DNA of 64,000 nt from Tenodera sinensis (Eukaryota > Arthropoda > Insecta > Mantodea > Mantidae), in assembly GCA_030765045.1 (NCBI GenBank), contig CM060966.1, positions 65,549,421 through 65,613,420 of the forward strand, in the 5' to 3' direction. Positions 21,251-32,956 of this stretch are shown here, piece after piece. The translations under genes and the position numbers were made by a program. The first letter of the stretch is position 1, and each line of letters starts with the position of its first letter. The notes below the pieces were generated by a model. The model was not told the DNA's origin and searched no databases. It was given only the letters and a program-made list of their open reading frames with translations.

Positions 21251-22735
21251 TTGTTCTTTACGTAAAATAACCTCAAGCCTGATAAAGAGGTCTCTGACCG
21301 AAGTGAAACGCTTTTTCACGCTCAATATTGGGTAGGAAGCTGAGAACCATAGTAGTTAAAGAGCGTCCATAAATGAATACTCAATTTCAATTTGTATGTG
21401 CTGCCTAAGACGAGGAATATTCTGACACTCCCGAACAAGATTACATTCAGTGTTGTTTGTGCAAGGAATGGTGGCACATGCTGCTCCAGATCTACATTTG
21501 TAAGCGATTATTGTTAAACATTAAGTACTCTTATCTACTAAAAGTATAAAACACATTTTCTTTGTATTTTACTTCATGTATAACTAAAATAAAACAAATT
21601 TGAACATAAAATGTGCGTATTTTCGCCCCATCTCATGCACACTTTTGCACCATATGCAGGGTAAAAGTACGCTTTTGTAGTGTTTTAAAAATAAATGATT
21701 GTATGTTTTGTATAAAAATAAATATAAAAAGAAGAGTTTCAAATGAAAGGTAAAGAAACATCGTTACCATCGTAAACATTTGGAAGAATCGGGCCTGTAC
21801 ATTTACCTTTATTGAACATTAAACGTCAAGGGCGTCCTTTTGCTCCACTCAACATATTTTAACTTTTGTTGTAAGACGAATTAATTAGTTAGAAGGGGAA
21901 CACGTAAAATGAATTAAACAAATGAAGTGGCGACAGTGTTGAACTACCGCCAATGAAAAGTGCGACAACGCGTGTTCCACCACGGGAGTCGGTGAAAATA
22001 GAACTGTGAAATACAGATATTACAGTGAATTGTATATTAAATATGCATTCGTACCAAAGATGATTGATCCATCTCTTCCTCTCTGCATTACTTGCAAGCA
22101 AACTGTTGAATAATTGTAGCGACCATCCCTAATCTACAGATACTTGGTAACGAATCACGATGAAGACAAGCCAGTCGAATTTTTCAGGCACGAACAACAA
22201 ATGTTAGATAAAAGTTCAAACGTAATACACAATTTACAAAATCAACCAGGCTGGGACTGGAGACATCGCTAAGTTAGCGCTGCCTAGTTGCAAAAAGTGT
22301 ATCAACTCACATCGCAGTTGAGTATCTTATTATTGCTGCTTCTTTGATTACGCACATAAAATGTTACTCAACAATTGGGCTAAAGTAATCAAAACAATTC
22401 CAAATTCTGGCACCCGTATAGGGCGTAGAATAATTCATGATATGGTACAAGATATGGTTGCCAACAGTAGAAAATATCGTGACCGCGGCCGCCACTGCAC
22501 ATCAGAGGGAGTGGAGGTTGACTACCTCACACCACTAGGAGCCCATGCTCAGAAAGGAGAATCAACGCCAAGTTACCTCACATCACTGTGCGGCTTGTAT
22601 GTGACCGACGACAATGAGCGCGGCAGTACAAAGCGTTTCCATAATGGTTCTTGAGGATGTCGGCTTATTTACAAGAGGGTGAATTTCAAGAAAAATCCGT
22701 GCACGTCATTCTCGTCTATATAATACAATGAAAAG

Positions 22736-22738
<3 letters not shown>
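21251..22738. other. no recognisable gene
   Basis: Unique-looking, AT-rich. The ORF at 22361-22654 (+) has balanced composition, but I recognise no domain and see no codon-level support for it. Confidence 0.4.

Positions 22739-22785
<47 letters not shown>
22739..22785. repeat. (GA)n microsatellite
   Basis: About 23 GA units. Confidence 0.95.
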
Positions 22786-22786
<1 letters not shown>

Positions 22787-22920
22787 AAGTAAATAAGAAA
22801 TAGAACAGGATGAAATGAGTAGTAAATGTTTAAATATCGAATATAAAAATATTAAAGACTCAGTGATTAACGAAGATTAGTAATTAAGAGAAATAATTAG
22901 GTTGGATACTGGATTAAAGA

Positions 22921-23228
22921 GGCCACCTCCGTATCGCAGTTAGTAGCGCGCTTGTTTCTGGCGCGGAGGATCCGGATTCGATCTCCGGTACCAGCATGGG
23001 GATTCTTCCCCGCTGGGAGGTATAGCACGGAATACACCCAGCCTCGTTAGGTCCCGGGGAGAGCCACTTAATTGAGAAACAGGCCGGGAGAGCTCGGGGG
23101 CAATGACCATGTCCCACCCTCCAGTATCGCATACTACCAATGACGCCTGTAGTGGACAGAGATGGGGGACTCAGCGGCTGGGCGGCAAACCTTGGCCCTT
23201 CGTGAGCTGTTACGCTGGGGTTTACTAT
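22921..23228 (+). repeat. tRNA-derived SINE, family 2, full length with TSD
   Basis: Flanked by the 11-bp repeat tggattaaaga (22910-22920 and 23229-23239). The head reads ggccacctccgtatcgcagt then tagtagcgcgc (A-box region) and ggattcgatctcc (B box). The body holds gggattcttccccgctggga and accatgtcccaccctccagt and ends cgctggggtttactat. It is the most complete of three plus-strand copies. Confidence 0.85.
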
Positions 23229-23325
23229 TGGATTAAAGAAGAAATGTGATTTTATTAAAAGATAAAAATGATACAAATGAATATTTATGAACTTTATACT
23301 CGACCATACCCAAATGTATTAATTA

Positions 23326-23578
23326 CTAGCTGACCAGTCGAACTTCGTACCACCTAACAGTCAATGAATGTCGTGTTACAGATTAGCTGAACTTAATTTA
23401 TGATGTTATGAAAGTAATACAATAAATACAAAATAAATATTTAGTTCACTACCTTTAAGATAATGCAAACATAAATACAAAATAAAAAAGTACAAAAATT
23501 AAGTATACCAATCGCGTGTCAGCAAGACATGATTGAATTAAACTATGTACATATTGAGCAGCATGGGATGCACTAGGT
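23326..23578 (-). mobile_element. Helitron 3' terminal region
   Basis: On the minus strand the element ends gaagttcgactggtcagctag and the next base is T, so it closes with CTAG|T. A CTRR 3' end next to T is the Helitron rule, and the last bases recall animal Helitron ends. The stretch 23436-23585 recurs inverted at 39538-39688. No strong subterminal hairpin was found. Confidence 0.6.
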
Positions 23579-24910
23579 TTAATTCTCTTCATTGAAGTAC
23601 CTTTTTTGTTTTTTATCAGGAGCAAGAACAAATAAAGCGGATGATCTGCCGACACGTGAACATGCCACGTACAACGGACCATGAGAAAAACAGGGATTTT
23701 CTAAGTTGAGACCACAAACAGTCAAGGATTGGCCTTGCGGTTTGTTAATCGTCATGGCGAAGGCAAGACGAATCGGGAACTGAATTCGTTGAAACTCAAA
23801 AGGCATATCCGTTGGGATTATTGGAATCCTCGGAATGAGAACTAACTTACCTTTAAGTTTTCCTTTGAGTATAGTCGCGACCATTACTCATCAATTTTCT
23901 TATCACCAAGCGCGTTCCATTGCATTGTTTTGGTTGGTTTAGATTTCGAAGCATGACTACTGAGCCCGCCTTCAGTTGTAAATTGTGTGGTGGTAAACCA
24001 GGCATATCCAAGGAGTTCAAAAATTCAGTTGGATAATTAGTGACTTCGTCTTCCATTGTTACACAGTCAATAGATTTGAATGAATGCAGAGCACCAACGA
24101 TTTGATTCTGAATTATAAAGTTTAAGTCATTCACATCTTTATTCTTAGGCGCCAAAATTGCTCGCTCGCTTAACCATTTGCTATTTTTGTGGTTATCAGT
24201 TATGTTCGGGAATACTTTGTTGATGAGCTCGTTTTTCGATGAAACGAAATTGCGAAAATTCGGAGGAAATGAGATGAATCCGCTCGATTCGTCGACAGGA
24301 ACACGGCCATTACCGATAGTCAGCAATCGCTTGGAGAAATCTTCAGCAGATGGGTGATTCAACAATGTTACTCTCATGTTTGCTGCCAGTAAAACTTTCT
24401 TCACAGTGCACCACAAATTTGATGATTTGAGGCAAGCGTTTATTTCATCGGCAGCAGTCTATCTTGGAATGACTGGCAGTGTTTGGCGGAAATCGCCAGA
24501 TAGTAAATCATTGCGCCACCAAAAATTCTCGAGTCATTGCGCACTTCTTTTAACGTTCTATCAAGAGCTTCCAATGTGCGTTTGTGTGCCATTATGTATT
24601 CGTCTCAGATGATGATTTTTGAGGCTACCAAACTTTTGCCATTGCAGAGTGTTTTGCAACATTTCATGTCGGTTGTTCAGTAGTTTGAAGCTTTAATGGC
24701 AATGTTAATGCTGAATGGGCCGCACGGCATCCTTCTAACAACGTGGCCGCTATTCCAGAAGAAGCAACTGCTACCGCAATTTCGGACCGCGCACGAACTT
24801 TTATTTCCATCATCAATTGCATTAATTAATTAATGTATCATAGACATCCTTCTGTTTTGGGTTCAACAGGGGTACATTCGTTTCAACTGATTGGTCCAAT
24901 TCATATCGAT
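23579..24910 (-). pseudogene. Helitron helicase (Pif1-like), C-terminal half
   Basis: Minus-strand decayed helicase. In order: LLNPKQKDVYDT, ASSGIAATLLEG, AHKRTLEALDRTLKE, FGGAM, SGDFRQTLPVIPR, NMRV, then FAMTINKPQGQSL (motif V) and YVACSRVG (motif VI), ending at a stop at 23579. These are Pif1-family motifs in the divergent form found in Helitron Rep-Hel proteins. The Walker A P-loop expected between D-D-G-N and R-A-R-S-E-I is missing, an apparent deletion of about 25 codons near 24805. At least four frameshifts or stops exist. The N-terminal half lies beyond the Jockey-like insertion at 35243 and up. Confidence 0.8.
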
Positions 24911-25188
24911 CATCGTGTAGTGGAGGGGAGGGGTCATTAAGGGGTTATCCTCCCTATGGGAGGCGCCCTTGACTCTGACCATCCCGGGATTTCATCACCT
25001 ACTGGCTTGATATGGTAATTATATAAAGATGGTGGTTAAATGGTGGGAAAAATTGCTGGAATGGAAAGATGATGAAGGGAAAAAGAAATGTACAGATGAT
25101 TTTTTTTGTATGTTTATGATAAGACTGGTGATAATGGCGATGATGATTTCATGATCTCTCAGTCGTCTAAGTCGGGTCTATTGCTGGC

Positions 25189-27054
25189 CTAGCACAAGTC
25201 TGGGTCGATGTCATATTCCCCGAGGCCACGGATGAGGTGGTTGAAGCTGGTTGGAAGTTTGGCATAGAAACTGTTAGATAAGTGTTTTATGTAGTCAATT
25301 AGAGTAGGGAATGAGAGGTCCGAATGTATGTTGTCGTTGGGGATGTTCCAGTCAGCAGCTACAGATGTTCTAAGGTACCGAGACTGCACTACCTGTAGCG
25401 GGTAGAGGTTCGTCCTTGCTGGTGCTCCCCAGACTTGGGAGGCATAAGTTAGTGCAGGTCGGATAACCTGCTTGCACACGAGGAGTTTGTTTCTCAGCGA
25501 CATTGGCGACTTCTTGTTGTACAGTGGATGCAACAAGGCCATTCTCCTGCTGATTTTGGAGGCTAGTGCTGAGATATGCGCCTTCCAGGTTAGCCGCATA
25601 CCTAGAAGTACTACCAGATATGTTGCTTCCGTGGACAATTTCACCTCCCAGGCGAAGATCGTCAACATCCTGGAGATGGCGTCGGGTGAAGGTGACGGCT
25701 TTTGACTTGCTGCCGTTGATCTTGAGGCTCCACGCAGCAAACCATGCTGTCAGCATGTCGGCATAGCGCTGAAGTCGTTGCACTGCAATACCATCATGGG
25801 AAGTTGCAGTGGTAATTGCAGTGTCGTCGGCGAAGAGATATAGGTTGCAGCCCCGGAGATGAGGAAGAGTATTGATGTATGTTAAGAATAGCAAGGGGCC
25901 TAGGAAGCTGCCTTGGGGTACCCCTGCATTGATGAACGTTTGGGAATGGATGCTGTCCCTTGTGACAAAGGTTCTATTGGACAGAAAACAATGTATCCAG
26001 GTGAACCTGGTATGATGGGGTGTCGTAGTTTATGAGGCGGTGAATGAGGCCTTCGTGCCCTACTGTGTCGAAGGCACGGGAGATGTCCAGAATGAGGGCT
26101 GCAATTAAATGCCGATTATTAAAGCCGTTTACTACCTGGTTCACGAGGCGAAGAAGTTGGTGAGTGGTGGAATGCTGCCGTTGGAATCTAAATTGCTCGG
26201 GGCGGAAAATATTGTACCCGTCGAGCATGCTCTGTAGGCGCTTTTGGATTACTTTCTCAAACACCTTGCTGATGGCCGGCAATAGGCTGATAGGTCTGTA
26301 GTTGCCTGGGTCTTGAGCATCTTTTCCCGGCTTTGGGAGGCTGACGATGCTTCCATGCTGCCGGGAAGTGTGCAAGGCGAAGCAAGCTGTTGAAGAGATG
26401 GACAGGAGAGTCGTCCATTCAGCTGGGAGCGCTTTGAAGGCTGCGTAGGGAAGAGTATCATTACCCGCTGCTTCGATGCTTTATATGGCCGGACAGAGCC
26501 TATGATGCTCTTGACTTCCTCTACGGTAGTCAGGCATACTTCTTGATCGTCAAGGGGTGCTACTAAAGAGTTGTGCACCGCTGTCTCGTCTTCTTCTGCA
26601 ATCACGGCGTCAAGAGGTTCAGCCGGATGGAAGGTGGAGACTAGATGTTCAGCCCTCGTATCGACCTTCTCCCTCGTGGACTAGGCAAGTCTTCTGCCGT
26701 CTGTGAGAAGTGGATCAGAAGTGGAAACTTGGAGTATGGCCTTGGACATTCTCCAGAGGGAAGAATCTTCCGTATCTAGTGCCCAGCCGACGTTCTTCGT
26801 TGCTATGGTCTTGTAGCTCCATTTTAAGAATGGACTGGAGTCTGCTCCACTCTCTCTTGTCCACCGGGTTGCGCGTGAGTTGGTACTTGCGCCGTGTCGT
26901 GTTCTTCGACGAGATAAGTTGACGAAGTTCGTAACGGAGAGGTTTTAGGTGGATTGAGAACTGACGCCGAGGAGGGTTAGCCTCTGTCATGGCTGTGACC
27001 ATGGTTGATGTAATGGTGGCCGCAAAATTGTCTGCGTCCACGATGTTTTGGCAA
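25189..27054 (-). pseudogene. Jockey-like LINE ORF2, reverse transcriptase part
   Basis: Continuation of ORF2 after the nested LINE. In order: NIVDADNFAATITSTMV, KPLRYELRQLI, SIVSLPKPGKDAQDPGNYRP (RT motif 1-2), LISLLPAISKVFEKVI, ALILDISRAFDTVGHEGL (motif A, first catalytic Asp), GVPQGSFLGPLLFL (motif B), LFADDTAI (motif C, the FADD form of the catalytic box) and the C-terminal thumb with IRPALTYASQVWG. It stops at 25189. At least five frameshifts or stops break it, although the catalytic residues themselves are kept. The RNase H seen in the nested LINE is absent. Confidence 0.85.
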
Positions 27055-27369
27055 GGTTGAAAGAGTGAGTGAGTGCGTAGTGTTTAAGGGCCCGTCGGCA
27101 GCTAGGTCATTTGGGCCCAAATTCAAATTTAAAGGATAAAACCCTCACCAACTTCTGATAAAAAACTAAGCTAAAATACAAAACTAAAAAATTGCTGAAA
27201 CAGTTAAAATACTAAAAAGTTAAGGTTAAAACCGTCAAAACACCAAAAAGGTTAAAACGCTAAAAGGTGAATGATAAAACATTGACGGTTTAAAATACCA
27301 AATAGTAAAACAAGACAAATCTAATTGCAGATTTGTAAATCCTAAAATGAAAAGCCTACAAACACAAGT

Positions 27370-30300
27370 TATACTTGTTTGGCGAATCCAATTTCAGCGA
27401 TGAACCGCAGCACCGTATCTACGGAGACTGGGTCGTCACCTAGGATGGACGCAGACTAAAACCCAGGCCAAGGGACTGCCGCACCGGGGCATATCGTGGA
27501 CAATCGATCAAAACGTGCGACACGGAGAGTAGGACGTCGCACGTGTGACAGACAGGGGCCGGGTCACCACGCAAATGGTGATGTGTGGTGCGTGTGTGAC
27601 CTATGCGTAACCGCGTTAAAATGACCTCTGACCGACGGGAATCCCTGCAAGTTGTCCGTCAGGGTATTACTGAGGCCTTAATTGTCCGTAATTGGGTGCC
27701 AGTCAGCTCTTCCCAAGATTTCGGTCAAAAAGAATAAAGATGGCAACGGAAGTTTCGCTGCACATCTCTAAAACGAAGAGCTTATGTGCAAAACACCGAC
27801 AAACGACATGCAGCCTTGGCCGCCGCATCTGCCTCCTCGTTGCCGGGAATACCCACATGGCCTGGGATCCATGTAAAAACAAACTGGCATCCACGAGAGA
27901 CTAACTGTGAAACGAGTGTCTGGATTTTAATTATCAATGCTGATGTGCCGAGAAACTGTTGCAACGCCTGAACAGCACTCATGGAGTCGCAGCATATTAT
28001 GAAGCTGTCAGGAACCGAACTAGAGATAAAGAGTAAGAAATAAAAGATGGCAAACAGCTCGGCAGTAAAAACGGAACTGTTATACGGAAGTCTGTAGGTA
28101 TGAGCCTCGCCGTTGTACATGAAACTACATTCTGTACCACCCCCACTTGGGACCCGTCGGTAAATACCGGTGTGCAAGTCCGGCAACGTCCCAGGAGCTC
28201 GGTGAATAGTTGGCGAAACACCGAGTTAGGGGTAGCCACCTTCGCATAGGCCGAAAGCTCCAGGTCGAACCGCGCGCGCTGGAGTTGCCAAGGAGGGTAG
28301 CGGCCTATAGACGATTGCGCTACATGGGGCATGCGAAAATCATGTGCAGTGAGGAGTTCACGGAATCCTATAACACTTGGACGCGACATAGTGGTATTAC
28401 GTATATAACGGTGGGCGAGGTCGGGACGTAAGACGCATTGGAACGAAGGATGACCGGGGTGAGCGGCCAACCGTGCCACGTAGGAACTGAGTAAAAACGA
28501 GCGTCGGACAGACAGTGGAGGTTCGCCAGAATCAGCATATAGACACGCAATTCGACTAGTTCGGAAAGCCCCAGTGGCCAGACGGATACCAGTATGATGG
28601 ACAGTGTCTAAAAGGCGGGGTTCTGAAGCGCCATATATAAAATAGCCATAATTAGTTTGGACCGGACCAATGAGCGGTACAACCTCAACATTACCGTGCG
28701 ATCGCCGCCCCATGATGCCCCAGATAAAACCCGGAGTATCCGATGCGAACGATCGCAGGAAACACGAAGATGTCGAATATGGTGCTCCCATGTAAGTTTG
28801 CTGTAGGTGTAGGCCGAAGAACTTCAAGTGCGGAACAAACGGCAGACGTGCACCACGCAAATAAAGATCAGGCGGAGGGTGTACGCCATGAAGCCGATGG
28901 AAGTGGACCCACTGTGTTTTGGTAGCGGAAAACTTGAAGCCCGTGCGAAACGCCCACTCGGCAATGGATGTTATGATCAGCTGCACTTGACGTTCAATAT
29001 GCTCAAGATTATACGAGCGATAATATACAGCAAAATTGTCAACATCGGGATTCCGCTATGAACAGCACTAGTGATGCTGTTAATCGCAACGGCGAAAAGC
29101 GTGACACTCAGGAACGATCCCTGGGGTACACCATTCTCCTGGATCTTCTCCTCGGAGAGCGTGTTGCCTATGCGGCTAAGTGACCGCGCAAACCATAACC
29201 TTGAGAGTATGAAGGATGCCATAACGCCTTCTCCAGATCAAAGAAGACATCCACGACATGCTGCTTCATCAGAAAGGCATTTTGGATGTAACTTTCCAGG
29301 CGTGTGAGATTGTCTACACTGGAGCGATGTCGGCGAAAGACACACTGAGCATTGTTCAGCAGGTTGTTCTTCCCTAGTCACCACACTAAGCGAGTGTGAA
29401 TCATACGTTCTAAGGTCTTACAGACAACACTCGTTAAGCAAATAGGGCGGTAGCTAGAGGGAAGTGTCCGGTCTTTTCCGGGCCGCGGGATGGAGATGAC
29501 AACACCCTCGCGCCAAGAAGACGGGAAAACCTGCTCACTCCAGATGCGGTATTAAACGCTCAGAAGGAAGGAGAAAGCCGGAGGTGGAAGATGAAGCAGC
29601 ATTTGTCGGTGGATATCATCAGGACCAGGAGAAGAGTCGTGGGCGAGAGATAAAGAATGCTCCAGCTCTGCAACGGTAAAAGGTACGTTGCACGCTTCAC
29701 TGCTGTCACTGTTAAAATCTAGGACTATCCGCTCCGCAGATTCCTTGATAGGTATAAATCCTCTATCGTGGCTAATCGTCTGGCTAGTAGCAGCAAAACA
29801 ACAGGCAAGGGCGTCAGCTATACCCTTCTCGCTGGTATAATGCGAGTCGTTGACAGCAAGACCGGGGATGACCGTAAGGGTACGCTTGCCGTACATACGC
29901 CGAACAGCAACCCAGACCTGTTGAGCCGAAGTACGACGGGAAAGGGAAGAGGTGTAGGTTTCCCAAGATCGACGTTTTGCACTGCGCAGTACATAGCGTG
30001 CTCAAGCGCGAGAGCGTTTAAAAGCGATAAAATGTTCTTCTGTTGGGTGTACAGTAAACCACGCAGAGCACGTTTGCGTGCTTTAATAGCCAAACGGCAT
30101 TCCTTGAACCACCAGGGCACAGGACGTGTCATGGGGTGGATGAACCTCGAGGAATGCTGGAATCGGCTACAAGCAAGATAGAGTAGGTAAAATATTCCAC
30201 CATTTCATCAATGGTGTCAAAAACCATTGTCATAAAGGTGAATGAGGGAACGAAATTTCCCCCAATCAGCCTTGGAAATAATCCAGTGAGGCTGTCGCGT

Positions 30301-30383
30301 TGCCGCAGGATAGTGGCCGGATAGGTGAATGTTAATTGGGCAGTGATCACTGCCAAATAAGTCGGAAAGGACCCACCAATCAA
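27370..30383 (-). pseudogene. I-like LINE ORF2 (RT, RNase H, zinc motif)
   Basis: Starts with LFGSDHCPINIHL, the C-terminal end of an apurinic endonuclease; the rest of that domain is missing. Then come PWWFKECRLAIKARKRALRG (spacer), PGPDDIHRQML, FFDLEKA (motif A), GVPQGSFLSVTLFAVAINSI (motif B), a motif C decayed from Y-V-D-D to D-V-D-N near 29045, and WVHFHRL. RNase H follows with all four acidic positions: VFTDGS, TAELFAI, CCDSMSA and GHVGIPGNEEAD. Near 27500-27560 a C-x2-C-x7-H-x4-C cluster (CHTCDVLLSVSHVLIDC) closes the protein. Many frameshifts. Confidence 0.8.
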
Positions 30384-30399
30384 GTAAAGGTAGCAACGA

Positions 30400-31462
30400 C
30401 GGCTCTTCTGATGTGCGGGAGTCTGAAGTTCCCCTTTGGCTCACGGAGCGAGAGCGGGCATTCATCGAAGAGGCGAGGCTACTAGCTCGATTATGCCTGG
30501 AACGAGGGCGGTCATCAGGAGTTGTGGCACTCGTGGACGGTTTGGGATCTGGCGGCTGCCTGCGATTGATGTCGTCACTGAAGGTGTAGTAGGACGTTGC
30601 GGAGGGGGGTTCGTCGACCAGTGAGTTTGCGTGGAGGCATCCGAAGAGTGTACGTGTTGCAAACCGACAGTGGTTACAGGAGGGCGGCATGCAGCTGTCA
30701 CATAGCCTATGGTGTTAGCAGGCTTGAGCTGCTCAAAGCGCCGCCGCGCTTCTAGAAAAGTTAGGCGTTCCTTAACGCGCAGCTCCTGTATGCTCTTTTC
30801 ATCGCGGACACTGACGAGAGCTTGATGGATGTTTCCCTCCACAGTTCACGCAGCAAGGGTCCCGAGTACAGGCGGTGTCCTCATGTCCCGCTAAACCGCA
30901 ACGCTCACATATCGCACGATGCGTGCACGAGCTCCTAGTATGCCCGAACCTCTGGCACTGAAAACAGCACATGGGATTCGGGACATACGGGCCTACTGCA
31001 GCGCGCTCATACCCACAGAAGATGTATTCGGGCAAAGTAGTTTCCTTGAAGGTGAGGAACACCGTTTTTAAGGGAACCTCTTTTCCATCCTGTTTTCGGG
31101 ATAGGCGGTACGCTTGAATGACCCTTTGATCTGAGAGACAGGTGACAATGTCGTCCGTTGACAGATCGTCCTAGCTGGAGGTGGTAACAACTCCCCTACA
31201 CGACTTCAATGATTTGTGTGGGACTACCCGGACCGGGTAGGAGCCCAACAAACTCGCTTTCAATAACTTTTGGGACTGTTCATCATTGGACGTCTCGAGC
31301 AAAAGCGTACCCTCTCAGTCGCGTTGCGTTTTTTACTGAGCCACAGATCCTGTCCACTTGGCATTTAATATAGAACGGGCTTAGGTTCTTCATCGTTTTT
31401 CCTTCACATGCCAAGATCATCATCAAGAAAACATCAGTAAAGGGGGTTTTGCGCGGATGCAT
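30400..31462 (-). pseudogene. I-like LINE ORF1 (gag-like, three zinc knuckles)
   Basis: A possible start Met is at 31462 (MHPRKTPFTDVFLMM). After a frameshift follow SLLGSYPVRVVPHKSLKSCR, QRVIQAYRLSRKQDGKEV and VFLTFKETTLPEYIFCGYER, the usual LINE gag core. Then come three CCHC-type knuckles in 30850-31000: CFQCQRFGHTRSSC, CERCGLAGHEDTAC and CVNCGGKHPSSSRQC. The tail is Ser/Arg-rich and runs without a visible ORF2 start into the endonuclease remnant near 30400, suggesting an internal deletion that joined ORF1 to late ORF2. Confidence 0.75.
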
Positions 31463-32214
31463 GATTGATTTGGACCCTTTTCCGGAACCGTCGGCGTCAG
31501 CCTGTCATCCGGGGGTGAAAGGATAAAAGACACCAAAATCTCCACGGTCTGTGCCGCCATGGAGACCCCTCCATGACTGACCTCAAGGCGTACTTCAGAG
31601 GGACCACCCTCCGATCACCACTGCTTGTCCGCATGGGTAAACCGTTCACCACGTAACACCCCGGCTTTATGCCCCCACCATAGGAATAACCGCCTGTGGC
31701 TCCCCGCTTTAGGTCACGCTACCTCAACGGAGTCAGCGTGAATTCAGGGGACTTCGGGTTGATTACAGCGGGGTTCCGTCAGCGGTAACACGTCCGGCCG
31801 GTGATACTAACCCGACGGCACGCGGCCGTCGGGAGATTAGCACCAGCCGTGCCCTCAAGGAGCTACGTGGGTGTACATGACGCGTGGATGGGCTCCGCAC
31901 CTAAGGCTACACATGGGTGCAGTATGGAGAATCCGCCCAACCTTCGCGTCTAAGACCTCCGAAGAGCACACAAGTCGGGGGCCGCGCTGGAAACCGTGGG
32001 ACAGGACCACGGAGATAGGAAAGATCCTTGCTGGAGAGACAGGAGTTATAAATCTAGGAAATTACAAACTAATAATCATAATAAACCTAGAAGGGCAATA
32101 GGATGACAAATGGTGGCACAGTTGATGGACATGAAGGGGGTGAAATGAGGGTGAGTGGCTCGGGGCCCCGGGTACGCCAAACCCGTACCTACCGTAGTAG
32201 GACCCCATGGGGGC
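31463..32214 (-). other. 5' UTR of the I-like LINE
   Basis: GC-richer than the surroundings and non-coding. It extends from the right TSD to the first gag codon. The 5' edge reads ccgcccccatggggtcctac on the minus strand. Its presence suggests the insertion is full length at its 5' end. Confidence 0.55.
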
Positions 32215-32224
32215 GGTTGAAAGA

Positions 32225-32956
32225 TGGCTGGCTGTTCGGCCATTAGTGTGCTGTACCTACTCCAGTTTGTTCTTCGGGGATTTATCGTTTTTGCAGGGGC
32301 TTTGGCAGTTGGCCAAGCCCTAAAGCGTAGAAAGACAGATAGCTGGATGATGACGGATGTTCTAGATAATGGCGATGTCTAACTAGTCTGGTGGACGATG
32401 GTTACCATACTAATGTCCGGAGAAGTTGGAGCAAGTGCGTCGAGGCCTCTCCTTTCAAAGTATCTTTGCAGCACCATGCCTCTGTGGTTCCTGGTGGTAG
32501 AATTCCAGCATGGGCTTTTGGCTTTGAGATCGCCCATGACTATGGTGGTAGAGCCATGTATAAATACAGCATCCAAGTCTTGTTCGCTGATGCGTCTACC
32601 TGGTGGAATGTAGACCGAATAGAGGTTAAGTGGTCCTTTATTGGTTGCCACTTGTATTTCTGTACCTTCCAAGCCTTCAGTGGTTGAAAGGTGAAGGCCA
32701 TGGTGCTGGATGTTGCGGCTTACATATATGACCGTGCCACGAAAGCCGATATCACGGTCACTCCTGTGGCAGATCATTCCTGGAATCGAGGCTTTTTGGT
32801 TCCCAGACAGATGGTTCTCTTGACCAGAAGAACATTTACTTTGTTAACTGCAAGAAAGTTTGTGACATCTTGCAGTTTACCACGAATGCTGTTGGCCTTC
32901 CAGCAACAGATCTTGAACCCGAGGACGTTAGTTATTGCTTCATTCCTGTCTGCCAT
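32225..32956 (-). pseudogene. Jockey-like LINE ORF2, endonuclease part
   Basis: Starts MADRNEAITN at 32956, overlapping the ORF1 stop (32940-32942) by 17 bases in another frame. Then KICCWKANSIRGKLQDVTNF (N of the endonuclease active site), a frameshift near 32775, ICHRSDRDIGFRGTVIYVSR, EIQVATNKGPLNLYSVYIPP and TTIVMGDLKAKSPCWNS (normally G-D-x-N) follow, so an active-site Asn is Lys here. This is the apurinic-like endonuclease of LINE ORF2. The frame is lost after SPDISMV and coding resumes across the nested LINE at 27054. Confidence 0.8.

Larger units (their letters stand above)
27065..32214 (-). mobile_element. I-like LINE with RNase H, nested in the Jockey-like LINE
   Basis: Flanked by the 10-bp TSD ggttgaaaga (27055-27064 and 32215-32224). 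Removing it restores the Jockey-like ORF2 in frame (EQPAIFQPCQNIVDAD). It is 5150 bp: 5' UTR ~31463-32214, gag-like ORF1 with three zinc knuckles, ORF2 with RT, RNase H and a C-terminal zinc motif, and an A-rich 3' UTR ending in a TCAC tail (gagtgagtgagt on the plus strand at 27063). Truncated relatives are at 100-671, 1088-1187 and 3440-3989. RNase H plus a simple-repeat tail fits the I superfamily. Confidence 0.85.

Noticed and set aside
22361..22654. Host gene candidate of 97 codons on the plus strand
   Set aside because: No recognisable domain, no splice or promoter context, and length within chance for this composition.
29768..30181. Plus-strand ORF of 137 codons within the I-like LINE
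   Set aside because: Antisense shadow of the minus-strand ORF2; no motif of its own. The same applies to the plus-strand ORFs at 33917-34435, 32391-33041 and 28210-28431.
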